Source of the DNA: Comamonadaceae bacterium
GTDB lineage: Bacteria > Pseudomonadota > Gammaproteobacteria > Burkholderiales > Burkholderiaceae_C
Direction of reading: 5' to 3'
Assembly: GCA_027486495.1 (NCBI GenBank)
Contig: JAIXOZ010000073.1
Span: 1 to 64,000, forward strand
Length of the DNA stretch: 64,000 nucleotides
Positions within the stretch are counted from its first letter, which is position 1; every line of letters begins with the position of its first letter. The translations under genes and the position numbers were made by a program. Positions 63,835 through 64,000 of this stretch are shown one piece after another. Under the pieces are notes generated by a model that worked only from the letters and a program-made list of their open reading frames with translations, was not told the origin of the DNA and searched no databases.

Positions 63835-64000
63835 TCAGCCCCTTGCGCGTGAGAACAACTGCAGACCCCCCACCACAAGCGCCCCAGCCACCAAACCTGT
63901 CAGGCCACCTGCCAGACTGTTGATCCAGGGCTCCGCCCATGCCCACGACTGCGCCCAGTGGGCGACGGCATGGCCAAGGGCAGGCAGGCCGTGCAGCAAA
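63835..64000 (-). CDS. DUF808 (YedI-like) membrane protein, C-terminal fragment
   Basis: The last 55 codons before the stop read LLHGLPALGHAVAHWAQSW and then INSLAGGLTGLVAGALVVGG, ending FSRARG. This fits the final membrane helices of DUF808 / YedI inner-membrane proteins. The gene continues past the window edge. The 75-residue ORF in the track on this strand is in another frame. Function unknown. Confidence 0.7.
   Translation of the reverse strand, partial: LLHGLPALGHAVAHWAQSWAWAEPWINSLAGGLTGLVAGALVVGGLQLFSRARG

Noticed and set aside
63719-63946. 75-residue minus-strand ORF at the right edge
   Set aside because: The DUF808 C-terminal frame fits better and runs through to the window edge.

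Overview
The window looks like a chromosomal segment of a betaproteobacterium, most likely of the order Burkholderiales and family Comamonadaceae. The basis is the high-GC coding style, the gene families (AlkK-type acyl-CoA ligase, Liv-type ABC transporter beside beta-oxidation genes, YgfZ opposite MltG-Tmk-HolB-TatD) and short operons with 1-4 base overlaps. Taxonomy is inferred from gene content only. I saw no rRNA, tRNA or CRISPR array.

Layout. 1-172: edge of an IS5-like insertion sequence, then a HigBA toxin-antitoxin pair. 920-6431: a flavin-binding PaiB-like protein, a TadA fused in frame to a haloalkane-dehalogenase-like hydrolase, an LD-carboxypeptidase and a penicillin-acylase-family hydrolase. 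6569-24767: an 18.2-kb transposon with matching ends, three transposase-type repeats per end and a 5-bp target duplication. 24786-36545: a housekeeping and accessory block (ankyrin protein, TatD, HolB, Tmk, MltG, YgfZ, HNH protein, thioesterase-GNAT fusion, esterase, iron alcohol dehydrogenase, TfoX-like, TrhO, DUF1330, patatin). 36573-36769: a vapBC relic. 36850-40610: Tex, then two tandem paralogous lipoproteins with an HExxH motif. 40638-57479: a large lipid or acyl-CoA catabolic island on the minus strand. 57601-61281: SelO, MsrB, YciB, BolA and a parvulin. 61301-61689: terminator and palindromic repeats. 61730-63700: RlhA. 63835-64000: the 3' end of a DUF808 gene.

The most interesting system is the transposon. 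Its right side carries tniA-tniB-tniQ, a Tn402/Tn7-like DDE transposition core with no TnsA and no serine resolvase. Its left side carries a KfrA-domain coiled-coil protein divergent from a tyrosine recombinase, with a short dyad between them. This arrangement resembles the TnpT/TnpS cointegrate-resolution module of the Tn4651 branch of the Tn3 family. The cargo is a MerR-controlled CadA-type P-ATPase followed by a CzcI/CzcC/CzcB/CzcA-type efflux operon with extra His-rich exported proteins. The element lies 13 bp beyond the stop codon of the ankyrin gene, with the tniA end facing that gene, which recalls the orientation of Tn7 downstream of glmS.

In the catabolic island an AlkK-like ligase activates an acid, a Liv-type importer brings in a substrate, and FadB-like, thiolase, DmdC-like dehydrogenase, SDR, thioesterase, MDR and GST proteins process CoA esters or side products. 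Strong hairpin terminators split it into transcription units. The actual substrate cannot be read from the sequence.
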